From an uncultured Ruegeria sp. (GTDB lineage: Bacteria > Pseudomonadota > Alphaproteobacteria > Rhodobacterales > Rhodobacteraceae): a stretch of DNA of 64,000 nucleotides. A program made the translations under genes and the position numbers. Below, piece by piece: positions 44,358-54,139 of this stretch. Numbering within the stretch: the stretch's first letter is position 1; each line of letters begins with the position of its first letter. The stretch spans positions 434,001-498,000 of the forward strand of contig NZ_CANMQQ010000001.1 of assembly GCF_947500045.1 (NCBI RefSeq). Reading direction: 5' to 3'. The notes beneath the pieces are model-generated. The model was not told the DNA's origin. It worked only from the letters and a program-made list of their open reading frames with translations, and made no database searches.

Positions 44358-45038
44358 ATGTCGATTTGGACCAGAATAGCCGATGCGCTGAACGCGCTTG
44401 CTCAGGGTGAAAGCCTGACCGCAGTTTTCGAGAAGTTGCGCACGCCGCCCGAACGCTCGGTCGCCTTCGCGATTGCTGTTGTGGCGCTTGGGGCCAAGAT
44501 GGCAAAAGCCGATGGTCAGGTCACACGGGATGAGGTCACGGCCTTCCGCGAAGTGTTCCAGATCGCGCCCGAGGATGAAGGCGGGGCAGCCAAGGTCTTT
44601 GACATGGCTCGTACCGATGTCGCTGGTTATGAAGAGTATGCACGCAAGATCGCCGGGATGTTCGACGACGACAGCACGACACTGTGCGATTTGATGGAAG
44701 GTCTATTTCACATCGCCATGGCGGATGGGTTCTATCACCCAAACGAAAACGCATTTCTGGAAGATGTAAGTCATATTTTTGGTCAGACCGATGCGCAGTT
44801 CATGGCGCTACGCGCGCGATTTGTCCCGGACGCGCCGAAAGACCCTTACACGGTTTTAGGGGTTGCTCGGGATATGCCAATAACCGAGATCCGCACGGTT
44901 TGGCGGCAATTGGTGCGCGAAACCCACCCTGACGCGATGATGGCGCGGGGCGTGCCGGAAGAAGCGGTGCGTCTGGCCGAGAAAAAGATGATCGACATCA
45001 ACCGCGCCTGGGATGAGATCAACGGCGCCCGCGTGTAA
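44358..45038 (+). CDS. TerB/DjlA-like protein with C-terminal J domain
   Basis: A 226-residue cytoplasmic cochaperone-like protein. An N-terminal TerB-type helical domain (about 30-145; AVVALGAKMAKADGQVTRDE and MADGFYHPNENAFLEDVS) is followed by a J domain at about 163-226 with the invariant HPD in VRETHPDAMM. It resembles E. coli DjlA but lacks an N-terminal membrane helix. The J domain should stimulate DnaK. It starts nine bases after the GNAT gene and is followed three bases later by the nuclease gene, so all are probably cotranscribed. Confidence 0.9.
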   Translation: MSIWTRIADALNALAQGESLTAVFEKLRTPPERSVAFAIAVVALGAKMAKADGQVTRDEVTAFREVFQIAPEDEGGAAKVFDMARTDVAGYEEYARKIAGMFDDDSTTLCDLMEGLFHIAMADGFYHPNENAFLEDVSHIFGQTDAQFMALRARFVPDAPKDPYTVLGVARDMPITEIRTVWRQLVRETHPDAMMARGVPEEAVRLAEKKMIDINRAWDEINGARV

Positions 45039-45041
45039 GCC

Positions 45042-46043
45042 ATGCGTCTGGCGACCTATAATATAGAATGGTTCGCCAATCTGTTTGATCGCGATGATAG
45101 ACTGATTGCTGATGACAGTTGGTCAGGACGTCGAGACGTCACCAAAGCTCAGCAGATTGAGGCGGTCGCGAAGGTTTTGACTGCGTTAGATGCTGACGCG
45201 GTACTGGTTGTAGAAGCCCCAAATACGGGAAAAGCACAGAACACTGTTCGGGCGCTTCAGAACTATGCTGAAACATTCGACCTGCGCACGTCACATGCGG
45301 TGATGGGCTTTGCCAACGACACCCATCAGGAACTGGCCTTGCTGTTCGATCCGGATGTTTTGAAAGCCAGGCACGAGCCAGTTGGGCAACTCGACGACAA
45401 AATAGCTCCCCGGTTTGATGGTGTGTTCCATATTGATTTGGATGTTGATGCGACCGAGGATCGGGTCCGGTTCTCGAAGCCGCCAATGGAATTGATAGTC
45501 GAGACGGCACACAACACAATCTTCCGCCTGATCGGAGCGCATCTGAAATCCAAGGCCCCCCATGGCGCAGGGTCGCGGGACGAGATGATCCGCCTTTCCA
45601 TCGCCAATCGCCGCAAGCAACTGGCGCAGGCGGTTTGGCTCGCGCGACGGGTCGAAACCCACATCGAGGCGCAAGAGCCGGTTATCTTGCTGGGTGATCT
45701 GAACGACGGTCCCGGACTGGATGAGTTCGAACATCTGTTCGGGCGTTCCTCGGTCGAGATTTTGTTGCAGGCCGGGCTTTACGATCCTCATGCGGCGCAA
45801 GCGCATCGCCGACGCCCCGGATCAGTTTCGGCAACCGCGCGATTTGAGCGCCGGGAAGAAGGGCGTTATCTTGAGGCGCTGCTGGACTATATCATGATTA
45901 GCGATGACCTGCGTGATCGACACCCTATTTGGCGTATCTGGCATCCATTCCGGGATGCCACGTGTTGGAGCAATTCCGAGTTACGCGATGCCTTGCTGAC
46001 AGCATCCGACCACTTTCCGGTGACGCTGGATATCGACCTGTGA
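45042..46043 (+). CDS. Endonuclease/exonuclease/phosphatase family protein
   Basis: A 333-residue EEP-fold enzyme. Active-site motifs are in order: TYNIEWFANLF (metal-binding glutamate), IGAHLKSKAPHG, VILLGDLNDGPG (Asp-Leu-Asn) and the C-terminal TASDHFPVTLDI (Asp-His). There is no signal peptide, so it should act in the cytoplasm on DNA, RNA or a phosphoester; the substrate is unknown. Its ATG lies three bases after the J-domain gene stop. Confidence 0.88.
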   Translation: MRLATYNIEWFANLFDRDDRLIADDSWSGRRDVTKAQQIEAVAKVLTALDADAVLVVEAPNTGKAQNTVRALQNYAETFDLRTSHAVMGFANDTHQELALLFDPDVLKARHEPVGQLDDKIAPRFDGVFHIDLDVDATEDRVRFSKPPMELIVETAHNTIFRLIGAHLKSKAPHGAGSRDEMIRLSIANRRKQLAQAVWLARRVETHIEAQEPVILLGDLNDGPGLDEFEHLFGRSSVEILLQAGLYDPHAAQAHRRRPGSVSATARFERREEGRYLEALLDYIMISDDLRDRHPIWRIWHPFRDATCWSNSELRDALLTASDHFPVTLDIDL

Positions 46044-46080
46044 CCTTTCAACTGAAACGGCCGTCGCCTATATTCATACC

Positions 46081-46458
46081 ATGCTACGTATCTTGATCAT
46101 CTCTGTGGCCTGCGCTACGGCGGTCAATGCTGCCCATGCGGAAGAGGATAGCAGCAAATCTCTGATGGAGCAGGGCGCCGAGTTGTTCCTGGAAGGGCTC
46201 CGGCAGGAGATGGAGCCCGCGATCAAGGATCTGCGCGGATTTGCAGAACAGTTTGGCCCGGCATTGCAATCCTTCATGCAGGAAATGGGTCCTGCGTTGG
46301 CCGAGTTGGCTGCTCAGGTACAGGACTGGAGCGCTTATGAAGTGCCTGAGATGTTACCCAATGGCGATATCATCATTCGCAAGAAGCCGTTTCACGAGCG
46401 ACCTGACAAATCGTCCCCTCAAGGTGACGCCCCATCGGATGGTCAGACCGATATCTGA
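46081..46458 (+). CDS. Small exported hypothetical protein
   Basis: A 125-residue protein with a signal peptide (MLRILIISVACATAVNAAHA) and a helical amphipathic mature part (LEGLRQEMEPAIKDLRGFAE, FMQEMGPALAELAAQVQDWS), then a proline-rich, disordered C terminus (HERPDKSSPQGDAPSD). No family is recognised; homologues in Rhodobacteraceae are sometimes labelled AAA ATPases, for which there is no motif here. It ends exactly where the convergent ppx gene ends. Confidence 0.75.
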   Translation: MLRILIISVACATAVNAAHAEEDSSKSLMEQGAELFLEGLRQEMEPAIKDLRGFAEQFGPALQSFMQEMGPALAELAAQVQDWSAYEVPEMLPNGDIIIRKKPFHERPDKSSPQGDAPSDGQTDI

Positions 46459-48003
46459 TTAGCCCCGAAGGATAACCTTGGGTTCAGATTTCAGCGCCGC
46501 TGCCAGCGAATTGAAACGCGCATCGGCCACTTCGTTGAACAGAGGACCTGCAGACTTGGGCAGGCGCAGTTCAAGCTGTTGCTTTTTGGGGTAATAGCGC
46601 AGTTTTCCCATGGCCGCGTCATGCTGCATCCAAAGCATCGCCCCGAACCGAAGCGCTTTGCCCAGGATTTCGGCCTGTTCCTGACCGCGCTCATCCAGCA
46701 ATTCATAAAGCTGGGTAAACCGGTTCACTTCGCGTTTGTTGCGATATCGGTGCTGAAGCGCGAGGCCGATAAAAACCCGTTCTGAATGCTTGATCCCGCT
46801 CATGTTCGCGCGGGTGACATATTCGAAACAGGCTTGAGCCCGGTAATCGGGGTGCGCGCGCCAGCTGACGTCATGAAGCAGGCAGGCGGCTTTGATCAGG
46901 CGCAGCCGTTGTTTCGGGGCAGAACGGAACAACGGCTGAACAAAATCGAACAGATGCTTGCCAAAGCCGGGTAAACGCGCATCCTTGGCTTCGGCAAAAC
47001 GGCTGGCTTCGATCAACGGGTCGCGGTCGCGCAGGCGTTGCGGCATTTGTTCGTACAGCAACCCTTCACGGATGCCGTAGCTGGAAATTGCAATATCCTT
47101 GGGTTTGAAGGTCCGGATCAGACGGGACAACACATCCATCGCGTAGGGTATCAGCGCCATGCGCGAACCTGACACTCCGGCCCGTGCGCGCAATTCGTTC
47201 GGGTCATTCAGCTCGATGAATTTGATGGTCTCACGTACCTGGCTTTGCGTCATGCGGTATTCGTGCAGCACGTTCAGCGGATAGCCTCGGCGCAGCATGT
47301 CCAGCCGGGCGAATGCGCGCCAGCTGCCGCCGACAAGAAACAGCCGGTCCCGCTGAGGGCCCATCTTGTCACGCATCTCTTCCAGCGTTTTCTTGATATG
47401 CGCCTTGCGCGCCCGCCGCCCGCCTTTGATGTCACGCAACTTAAGCGGACCCAAGGCCGAGGTCATGCGCCGGCCAACCTTGCCGCCCCCGATCTCGGCC
47501 AGTTCGACCGAAGAACCGCCGATGTCACAGATCAAACCATAGGCACCGGGCCATCCCAGCAGCACACCCTGGGCCGACAGGCGGGCCTCTTCCTCGCCAT
47601 CAACGACATTAATGGTCAGGCCGGTTTCTTCTTTCACTTGTGCGCAGAATTCGGGGCCATCTTTGGCCTCGCGCACCGCAGCGGTAGCGACAGCATGCAG
47701 AGTAGGTAGTCCAAGGTCTTTGGCCAGATACTCAAAACGATGTAACGCAGCCAGCGCCCGTACGCGTCCCAAAGGGTTCAGACGACCGGTTTCGGACAGC
47801 CCCGCGCCCAATTCACACATGACCTTTTCATTGTAGAAATAAGCAGGTGATCGCGCCGCGCCATCAAAGATCACCATCCGGACCGAGTTGGACCCGATAT
47901 CGACAACACCAACCCGTGACAATGCCCGGGCACCCGGATCTTCGAATATGGGCTTTCCGAAAAGCCCGTGATCAGGGAAATCGATCTCGGCAGTCTTGGT
48001 CAT
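46459..48003 (-). CDS. ppx: Ppx/GppA family exopolyphosphatase
   Basis: A 514-residue member of the sugar-kinase/actin-like Ppx/GppA family. VGVVDIGSNSVRMVIFDG and the catalytic glutamate region VDGEEEARLSAQG bind substrate, and LICDIGGSSVELAEI forms the second phosphate loop. The C-terminal half has an HD-like helical domain (LRLIKAACLLHDVSWRAHPD). It hydrolyses polyphosphate or pppGpp; which one cannot be told apart here. The start MTKTAEIDFP follows GGGGACACC; the frame to 48060 overlaps hdaA. It is last in the minus-strand series AI-2E permease, hdaA, ppx. Confidence 0.93.
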   Translation of the reverse strand: MTKTAEIDFPDHGLFGKPIFEDPGARALSRVGVVDIGSNSVRMVIFDGAARSPAYFYNEKVMCELGAGLSETGRLNPLGRVRALAALHRFEYLAKDLGLPTLHAVATAAVREAKDGPEFCAQVKEETGLTINVVDGEEEARLSAQGVLLGWPGAYGLICDIGGSSVELAEIGGGKVGRRMTSALGPLKLRDIKGGRRARKAHIKKTLEEMRDKMGPQRDRLFLVGGSWRAFARLDMLRRGYPLNVLHEYRMTQSQVRETIKFIELNDPNELRARAGVSGSRMALIPYAMDVLSRLIRTFKPKDIAISSYGIREGLLYEQMPQRLRDRDPLIEASRFAEAKDARLPGFGKHLFDFVQPLFRSAPKQRLRLIKAACLLHDVSWRAHPDYRAQACFEYVTRANMSGIKHSERVFIGLALQHRYRNKREVNRFTQLYELLDERGQEQAEILGKALRFGAMLWMQHDAAMGKLRYYPKKQQLELRLPKSAGPLFNEVADARFNSLAAALKSEPKVILRG

Positions 48004-48052
48004 GGTGTCCCCAGGAATTTTGAGCGCAGGATGCGAGATCACGTTTGCCCGG

Positions 48053-48742
48053 TCAATCACGGGTGTCAGATTGTTCGGCTTCTGTGTTCAATAGACGCAC
48101 CGCCAGCGAACGGGTGATGTCACGCTTTTCGTCAAGAGCGACGCGATCCAGTTCAGTAACCATATTCGCTGCAGTTTCAAAACTTCGGTTCATGTGTTTG
48201 ACCAGATACGCGATGACGTCTGGACCTGGGTTGAGCTGCCTGTCGGTGAATAGCTTAGCTAATACGGCGCCCAACAAGGCGTCATCCGGTGCCTCAAGCG
48301 CCACGTGATGCGCCCCTTCAACACGACTTTGCAGATCGGCCAATGGCAGGTGCCACAGATTTGGTGCTGCGCGTCCGGTCATCAGTAGGGCGCGGCCGTC
48401 AGCCAAGATCAGATTATGCAGGTGGAACAGTGTTTTCTGTTGTTCTGGGTCATCGGCAATCAACGGAATATCTTCGACCGCGACCGGAAGCTGCGCAAGC
48501 TCGGGGACGTCTTCGTACCGCAAATCCACGGCTTGGACGATACGCCCACCCGTTTCCGCAGCCCAGACATGGGCAAGATGGGATTTCCCAGATCCTGCCG
48601 GGCCGCTGAGTACCAGCTTGTTTCCCGGCCACGATGTGGCCGAGATCATCGCGACTGCCAGCGCGTTGGCTGGCGAGACAAAGAAATCTTCGCGGCCCAA
48701 GGCGGTCTTGGACGGCAGATCAAAGCTAAGCTGCGTGGCCAT
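48053..48742 (-). CDS. hdaA: DnaA regulatory inactivator HdaA
   Basis: A 229-residue AAA+ protein homologous to DnaA domain III. The N-terminal MATQLSFDLP is the clamp-binding motif (Q-L-S-F-D-L) by which Hda contacts the DNA polymerase beta clamp, and Walker A GPAGSGKS is at 47-54. Hda promotes ATP hydrolysis on DnaA and prevents re-initiation; HdaA does this in Caulobacter. Its ATG directly abuts the stop of the upstream permease (TGAATG). ppx follows after 49 bases. Confidence 0.94.
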   Translation of the reverse strand: MATQLSFDLPSKTALGREDFFVSPANALAVAMISATSWPGNKLVLSGPAGSGKSHLAHVWAAETGGRIVQAVDLRYEDVPELAQLPVAVEDIPLIADDPEQQKTLFHLHNLILADGRALLMTGRAAPNLWHLPLADLQSRVEGAHHVALEAPDDALLGAVLAKLFTDRQLNPGPDVIAYLVKHMNRSFETAANMVTELDRVALDEKRDITRSLAVRLLNTEAEQSDTRD

Positions 48743-49816
48743 TCACTCGTCGTCCTGATTGAGCCCTTCAAGCCCGGTGTAAAGACGGCTGTTCAGGTAC
48801 TGTTCAGTTGCAAACCGCGCCAGAACACCCAACGCAGCCGCAACGGGAACCGCGATCAGCATCCCGACAAAGCCAAACAGCGCACCGAATACCGACAAGG
48901 CCAACAGCAACCAGACCGGATGCAAGCCGACGGAGCTGCCGACCAGTTTGGGGGTCAGAAAATTACCCTCGGTCACTTGTCCGATGGCGAAAACGCCGGC
49001 GACCAGACCGATATGCGCCCAATCCCCCCAGAATTGAAACAGCGCCAGGCCAATGGCCAGAGTGCCACCGATTAGGGCACCCAGATAGGGGATGAAGGTC
49101 ACTAGCCCGGCGATGAAGCCGACGATCAGACCAAACTGCAGGCCAACCAACATCAAGGCAACTGCGTAGTAGGTGCCAAGGATCAGGCATACAGTTCCCA
49201 TCCCGCGTACGAACGAGGCCAGAACCGCATCAATATCGACCGCCAAGCGCTTGATTGTAGGGGCATGATCGCGTGGCAGCAGCTCTCCGATCCGGGCAAT
49301 CATGCGATCCCAGTCCATTAGCAGGTAAACAGCGACGACCGGCACAATCACCAGTAATACGACAACATTAATCGCCGACCCCAAAGAGGCCAGAACAGTT
49401 TGCAACACGTCGCCAGTTTTGGATTTCAGCGTATCGCCAAAAGAAACCAGCATTTGATGCGTGTTCGATTCAGAATCCAGAAGTGCGGGGAATCTCTGTT
49501 CAATGAAGGCGCGCAGCTCTTTGAAAAGGCTGGGTAATATGTCGATCAAGTCCAGTAGCTGAGTGATCAGCGCGGGCACGACCATCAGGATCATCAAGAT
49601 AAAGCCCAAGACACCAACAACTGTAATGATTCCGGTGGCGGCGATGCGTGACAAACCCAGCTTTTCCAGGCGATCTGCAACGGGATCAAGGAAATAAGCA
49701 ATCGCCCCGCCGATCACGAAGGGCAACAAGACATCACCTAACAGGTACAAAAGCACCACAAAAACCGCAGCAGCAATGCCCCAGTATCTAAGCTGATCCT
49801 TCACCGGCAAGGCCAT
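48743..49816 (-). CDS. AI-2E (PerM) family membrane protein
   Basis: A 357-residue protein with about seven to eight hydrophobic segments and a long hydrophilic loop in the N-terminal third, the AI-2E transporter/PerM layout. GFIAGLVTFIPYLGALIGGT and EGNFLTPKLVGSSVGLHPVW are the diagnostic motifs. Members export AI-2 or exchange Na+ for H+; the function here is unknown. Stop and next start are adjacent to hdaA, so translation is likely coupled. This permease-hdaA pairing is common in related genomes as far as I recall. Confidence 0.92.
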   Translation of the reverse strand: MALPVKDQLRYWGIAAAVFVVLLYLLGDVLLPFVIGGAIAYFLDPVADRLEKLGLSRIAATGIITVVGVLGFILMILMVVPALITQLLDLIDILPSLFKELRAFIEQRFPALLDSESNTHQMLVSFGDTLKSKTGDVLQTVLASLGSAINVVVLLVIVPVVAVYLLMDWDRMIARIGELLPRDHAPTIKRLAVDIDAVLASFVRGMGTVCLILGTYYAVALMLVGLQFGLIVGFIAGLVTFIPYLGALIGGTLAIGLALFQFWGDWAHIGLVAGVFAIGQVTEGNFLTPKLVGSSVGLHPVWLLLALSVFGALFGFVGMLIAVPVAAALGVLARFATEQYLNSRLYTGLEGLNQDDE

Positions 49817-49905
49817 GGCGCATTCCCCTGTTGCACAGCGTTACCGTGTTCTTGGCCCAGGATGCTCTGCGATGCAAGCGGTTCATAGGGCGGGTTTTTT
49901 ACAGC

Positions 49906-50880
49906 TTAGTCGTGTAGCGTACCGAGTTCTGGTGTGTCTTTAACGACGGTTTCGTCTGGCCAGTTTGTCCTCCAGATCTCGGCTGACCAATGGCCGCAAT
50001 GCACCGCTGGCCGATCAAACCCGGGCAGGGCAGGAAGCAACGGCGCGACCAACACGTCGTGGCGGGGTACCGCGAAATAGGGGAAGGAATAGCGCTCGTT
50101 ACCCGAGCGATTGACTACGCGATGCGGCGTCGATTTCAGCCGCCCGCCGGACCATAGCTCAAGCATGTCGCCGATATTGACCACGAAGCCGCCGAGTGGG
50201 CAATCGGGTGTGATCCAGCCTTCGGTACGGGTCTGCACTTCGAGCCCGCCCACCGGATCGGGGGCGATAATCGTCAGGGCGTCGGTATCTTTGTGCGGAT
50301 GGATGCCATAGCCATCCTCATCCGGTGCCTGCGGAGGATAATGCAACAAGGTCATATTGGTCATCGGATCGCGGAATGCGTCGCGTAGGGTGTTCGGCTG
50401 CACTGCAAGCCCTACCTCCAACGCACCAAGTAGCAGATCGGTTACTTGATCAAGCTGTCGCCAGTAGTCCAGAATCACGTCACGGGCCTGCGGCAATTCG
50501 CGGGGCCAGATATTTGGCCCATAAAGTGCGCATTCAACCCGGATCGGAGCATCCTCGGCCGCTTCGAAATGCAGCTTATAGCCTTCGTACTTGTCCGCTG
50601 TGCCCGAGCCATCATTGGGTGTGAAGAACCCCAACGGGATAAACCCGCGATAGTTTTCGCGGGTGATGGCTTGATCCCATTTGCTGGCTTCCTTGATATC
50701 AAAGATCGCCCGCACACAGCCGCGCACCTGATCGATTTGATCTGGTGCAACGCCCGTTCCAGTGATCGACAAAAACCCGATGCTGGTGCAGGCGTCCATG
50801 ATCTCAGCGACTGTGGCCTGAAACTGCGGATCAGACGGATCGGCCAGCGGAGAGATATCGATTGTTGGGATATGCTCCAT
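49906..50880 (-). CDS. 2-oxoglutarate/Fe(II) oxygenase, isopenicillin N synthase-like
   Basis: A 324-residue non-haem iron oxygenase. The N-terminal DIOX_N domain (HIPTIDISPLADPSDPQF, SIGFLSITGTGV) precedes a jelly-roll core. The iron triad is H196-x-D198 in IHPHKDTDAL and H253 in STPHRVVNRSG; R263 in NERYSFPYF would bind 2-oxoglutarate. The Arg-x-Ser favours a 2OG-dependent hydroxylase rather than a true IPNS. The substrate is unknown. Its ATG overlaps the stop of the preceding flavoprotein gene (TGATG), so the two are translationally coupled. Confidence 0.9.
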   Translation of the reverse strand: MEHIPTIDISPLADPSDPQFQATVAEIMDACTSIGFLSITGTGVAPDQIDQVRGCVRAIFDIKEASKWDQAITRENYRGFIPLGFFTPNDGSGTADKYEGYKLHFEAAEDAPIRVECALYGPNIWPRELPQARDVILDYWRQLDQVTDLLLGALEVGLAVQPNTLRDAFRDPMTNMTLLHYPPQAPDEDGYGIHPHKDTDALTIIAPDPVGGLEVQTRTEGWITPDCPLGGFVVNIGDMLELWSGGRLKSTPHRVVNRSGNERYSFPYFAVPRHDVLVAPLLPALPGFDRPAVHCGHWSAEIWRTNWPDETVVKDTPELGTLHD

Positions 50881-52244
50881 CAGGTGATCCTTACGCCTTG
50901 CCGCCCCAGTTCCTGATGCACCGGGGTCAGGTTCATCTTGTCGAGTTCCTGATTGCTTTTCAACGCCATGGTCGCGGCAATACCCGCTCCCTGACCCATT
51001 ACGGCGCAGCAGGCCATGTTGCGCGTAGCGGCATGTGCGACTCGATCGGCCCCATGCGACCGGCCTGCCACCAGCAGGCCCTTGATCCCTTTGGGCAGCA
51101 TCGAGCGATAGGGGATCTGCATATACCGCCCTGTGGTTGGCAGGATCAGGATACCGTAACCGTCGATGAACTCGGGGTAGATGCCAATTGTATCTTCGAA
51201 CCGACCCTGATGGCGGGCATCGTCCTCGGTCATGTTATAAATCGCGTCGATCTTGCGGGTATCGCGGATGCCGATGGTCATCCCAAAATTCCGCAGCCGA
51301 GCGTTTTCGCAACCGGGCATGAAACGGCGCAAGGCGTCAATTGCGAGCATCGACTGGCGCCGACCCTCGATCTCTCCTCGCGTCATGCTATCGGGGTCGG
51401 TGCCGTCGATCTCAGCCAGATGAATCAGGTTCATATAGGTCAGCTCGCCCGTGTCATGCATCGCGCCCCAGGTGCCCGCGATGGTGTTCAGATGCGGTGG
51501 GATCAGCCCCTGATCTATGGCCTGCTGAAACGGCTTGTGCACGAAGGGCGAAAACATATCGTCCTCTTTGCCCGAGGTTTCGATGTTCCATTCGCCACCT
51601 CCACCCCAGTCCTTGTAGGTCTGCGGATTGGCTTTGACCCCGTCCATGAACGCGCGCTTGTTCACACCAGCCAGGTGGAACATGACTGAGGCAGCCATCA
51701 TGTCCTCGCGCGCTGTCTTGTGGGTCGGAGCACCGGCACGATGGGCCACGTCTGCATCGCCGGTGGCATCGATGACGACTTTCGCCAATATCGCCTCACG
51801 ACCGGCTTTGGATTCGGTGATAACGCCGGTGATGCGATCGCCTTCCATTATCGGGGCAACGAATTGCCGATGCAGCATCGGGTGAACGCCCGCTTCTTCG
51901 ACCAATTTGTCGGCCACAAGCTTGAAGCCTTCACTGTCCAATTCATAGCTGAGTGACTGGCTTTCGGGCACCGCTGCACCCATTTCCTTGGCGCGGGTTT
52001 CGAATTCCATGCCGATACCCCCGGCTTCGACCGTCTGCTCATGGCGGTACCAGGCAAAGCCCTCGACACCGACGGCGGTGATATTGCCGCCCATGCATCC
52101 AAAACGGTCCATCAACGAAACTTCGGCTCCGGCGCGCGCGGCGGCGAGCGCTGCCGCCAGCCCGGCAGGACCTGAGCCAACAACCAGTATGTCGGTCTGG
52201 TGGACAACAGGAATCTGACGGGCGGGTTCTGTGATCGTCTGCAT
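50880..52244 (-). CDS. FAD-dependent oxidoreductase (PF12831-type)
   Basis: A 454-residue flavoprotein with the FAD motif ILVVGSGPAGLAAALAAARAG at about 19-39 (shown: VVGSGPAGLAAALAA), followed by SLMDRFGCMGGNITAVGVEG. The central DATGDADVAHRAGAPT and C-terminal GLLVAGRSHGADRVAHAATR complete the FAD site. This is the FAD_oxidored family, which includes enzymes of unknown substrate near carbohydrate and amino-acid catabolic genes. The start MQTITEPARQ follows GAGGCC. It is coupled to a 2OG-Fe(II) oxygenase downstream and divergent from proS. Confidence 0.88.
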   Translation of the reverse strand: MQTITEPARQIPVVHQTDILVVGSGPAGLAAALAAARAGAEVSLMDRFGCMGGNITAVGVEGFAWYRHEQTVEAGGIGMEFETRAKEMGAAVPESQSLSYELDSEGFKLVADKLVEEAGVHPMLHRQFVAPIMEGDRITGVITESKAGREAILAKVVIDATGDADVAHRAGAPTHKTAREDMMAASVMFHLAGVNKRAFMDGVKANPQTYKDWGGGGEWNIETSGKEDDMFSPFVHKPFQQAIDQGLIPPHLNTIAGTWGAMHDTGELTYMNLIHLAEIDGTDPDSMTRGEIEGRRQSMLAIDALRRFMPGCENARLRNFGMTIGIRDTRKIDAIYNMTEDDARHQGRFEDTIGIYPEFIDGYGILILPTTGRYMQIPYRSMLPKGIKGLLVAGRSHGADRVAHAATRNMACCAVMGQGAGIAATMALKSNQELDKMNLTPVHQELGRQGVRIT

Positions 52245-52410
52245 CGCGGCCTCGCGGTTGTAAGTTTGCGCCAAGATTGAAAACCCCGGCCCAGCGGTCA
52301 ATCGAAAAACCGACTATCCTCGGGTCGCAAAAACGCCAATGTGTGATTGCCCCCGGCTGGGCTTTGGCATAATCACCTGTTTGTTGAAGTTTCACCCAAA
52401 AGGTTACGAA

Positions 52411-53751
52411 ATGCGCCTCAGCCGTTACTTTCTGCCCGTTCTCAAGGAAAACCCGTCTGAGGCTCAGATCGTCAGTCACCGGCTGATGCTGCGCGCAGGC
52501 ATGATCAAGCAGGCCGCTGCCGGGATTTATTCCTGGCTTCCGCTGGGTTTCAAAGTGCTGCGCAAGCTGGAAAACATCGTGCACGAGGAACAGGCGCGGG
52601 CGGGGCATATTGCGATCCAGATGCCGATCCTGCAATCGGCTGACCTGTGGCGCGAATCCGGGCGCTATGATGACTATGGTCAGGAAATGCTGCGCATGCA
52701 GGACCGCCATGGGCGCGACATGCTCTATACACCCACGGCTGAGGAACTTGTGACGGATATCTTCCGTGGTCACGTGAGCAGTTACAAAGACCTGCCGCTG
52801 ACCCTCTATCAAATTCAGTGGAAATTCCGCGACGAAATCCGCCCGCGCTTTGGTGTGATGCGGGGGCGCGAATTCTACATGAAGGACGGTTACAACTTCG
52901 ACCTGACCAAAGAAGACGCACTGCATGCCTATAACCGCCATTTGGTCAGCTATCTACGCACCTATGAGCGGATGGGGCTGCAAGCCATCCCGATGCGCGC
53001 CGATTCCGGACCTATCGGTGGCGATGATACGCATGAATTCCTGGTGCTTGCCGATACCGGTGAATCTGAGGTCTTCTATGACAGCGCCGTTACAGACCTG
53101 ACCTTTGGCGACCGCGAGATCGACTATGACAATCGCGAACAATGTCAGGCGATCCTTGAAGAATTCACCTCGAAATACGCCCGCACGGACGAAACCCATG
53201 ATGAGGCGCTGTTCAATCAGCTTCCCGAGGAGCGACGTCGTGTTGCGCGCGGAATCGAGGTGGGGCAAATCTTCTACTTTGGCACCAAGTATTCGGAAGC
53301 AATGGGCGCGACGGTGCAAGGCCCTGATGGCAAGCCGGTTCCAGTTCACATGGGCAGCCACGGGATCGGCGTCAGCCGCCTGATCGGTGCAATCATCGAA
53401 GCCAGTCACGACGACAAGGGCATCATCTGGCCCGAAGGTGTGACGCCGTTCCATTGCGGCATCGTCAACCTGAAACAGGGGGATGATGAGGCGGATGCGG
53501 CTTGTGACAACATTTACAAAGCGCTCACCGCGCTGGGGCTTGAACCGCTTTATGATGATCGCAAAGAGAGGGCAGGGGGCAAGTTCGCGACGATGGACCT
53601 GATCGGTCTGCCATGGCGCATCACTGTGGGTCCGCGTGGTCTGAAGAATGGCGTGGTCGAACTTACGTGCCGCCGTACAGGTGAAAGCGAAGAGCTAAGT
53701 CCCGAAGCCGCTGTGACCAAGATCGCCGAAATCTATGAGGGCATCGCCTGA
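52411..53751 (+). CDS. proS: Prolyl-tRNA synthetase (short, alphaproteobacterial type)
   Basis: A 446-residue class II aminoacyl-tRNA synthetase charging tRNA-Pro. Motif 1 lies around the N-terminal [20 protein letters not shown] and [17 protein letters not shown], motif 2 is [20 protein letters not shown], and motif 3 is [18 protein letters not shown]. The anticodon-binding domain follows from about 350. The roughly 180-residue INS editing domain of standard bacterial ProS (about 570 residues) is missing, as in other alphaproteobacteria, where free-standing editing factors compensate. AAAAGG precedes the ATG; the frame to 52339 is not needed. Confidence 0.97.
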   Translation: MRLSRYFLPVLKENPSEAQIVSHRLMLRAGMIKQAAAGIYSWLPLGFKVLRKLENIVHEEQARAGHIAIQMPILQSADLWRESGRYDDYGQEMLRMQDRHGRDMLYTPTAEELVTDIFRGHVSSYKDLPLTLYQIQWKFRDEIRPRFGVMRGREFYMKDGYNFDLTKEDALHAYNRHLVSYLRTYERMGLQAIPMRADSGPIGGDDTHEFLVLADTGESEVFYDSAVTDLTFGDREIDYDNREQCQAILEEFTSKYARTDETHDEALFNQLPEERRRVARGIEVGQIFYFGTKYSEAMGATVQGPDGKPVPVHMGSHGIGVSRLIGAIIEASHDDKGIIWPEGVTPFHCGIVNLKQGDDEADAACDNIYKALTALGLEPLYDDRKERAGGKFATMDLIGLPWRITVGPRGLKNGVVELTCRRTGESEELSPEAAVTKIAEIYEGIA

Positions 53752-53782
53752 TCGGGGGCGGTGCAGTTATGTAAAATTCGGA

Positions 53783-54139
53783 TCAGGATGCCGAAGATGG
53801 GCGTGTTGACAGCACATCGCCATCTGCTTGGCTGCCACGCGCCACCACAATCGGGCGTCCAAAGCGACGCACAAGTTCGGACAGATCAAAGCCCAAAAAC
53901 CGTAAACCACAGATGCGCTGATCCGTTGTTCGATCTGTCAGGCACAAGCTTCCCTGCCGAAAGGCAAGGCGATACCCCTTGTCTTTCAGAATATCGGCCA
54001 ATCCGGCCCAACTGACTGCGCTGGTGAAAATCGGTCGAATTGTTGCGCGCAGCAAAGCGGCGCTCTCACAATCCAGTTCTGTTGATGCTGGGCGGGTTAA
54101 TATCGGACCCGCGCCTTCCATATGTTCTTGAATACCCAT
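53783..54139 (-). CDS. Hypothetical protein, 118 residues
   Basis: A soluble protein beginning MGIQEHMEGAGPILTRPAST and containing LADILKDKGYRLAFRQGSLCLTDRTTDQRICGL (in parts: LADILKDKGYRLAFRQGS, LCLTDRTTDQRICG). The helix then beta-hairpin resembles the small domain found at the C terminus of some mobilisation relaxases, but there is no relaxase here and the likeness is weak. GGAGG lies seven bases before the ATG. Function is unknown. Confidence 0.7.
   Translation of the reverse strand: MGIQEHMEGAGPILTRPASTELDCESAALLRATIRPIFTSAVSWAGLADILKDKGYRLAFRQGSLCLTDRTTDQRICGLRFLGFDLSELVRRFGRPIVVARGSQADGDVLSTRPSSAS

Noticed and set aside
53783..54139. Relaxase fragment
   Set aside because: The likeness is limited to a short helix-hairpin; there is no mobilisation gene, oriT-like sequence or repeat nearby.
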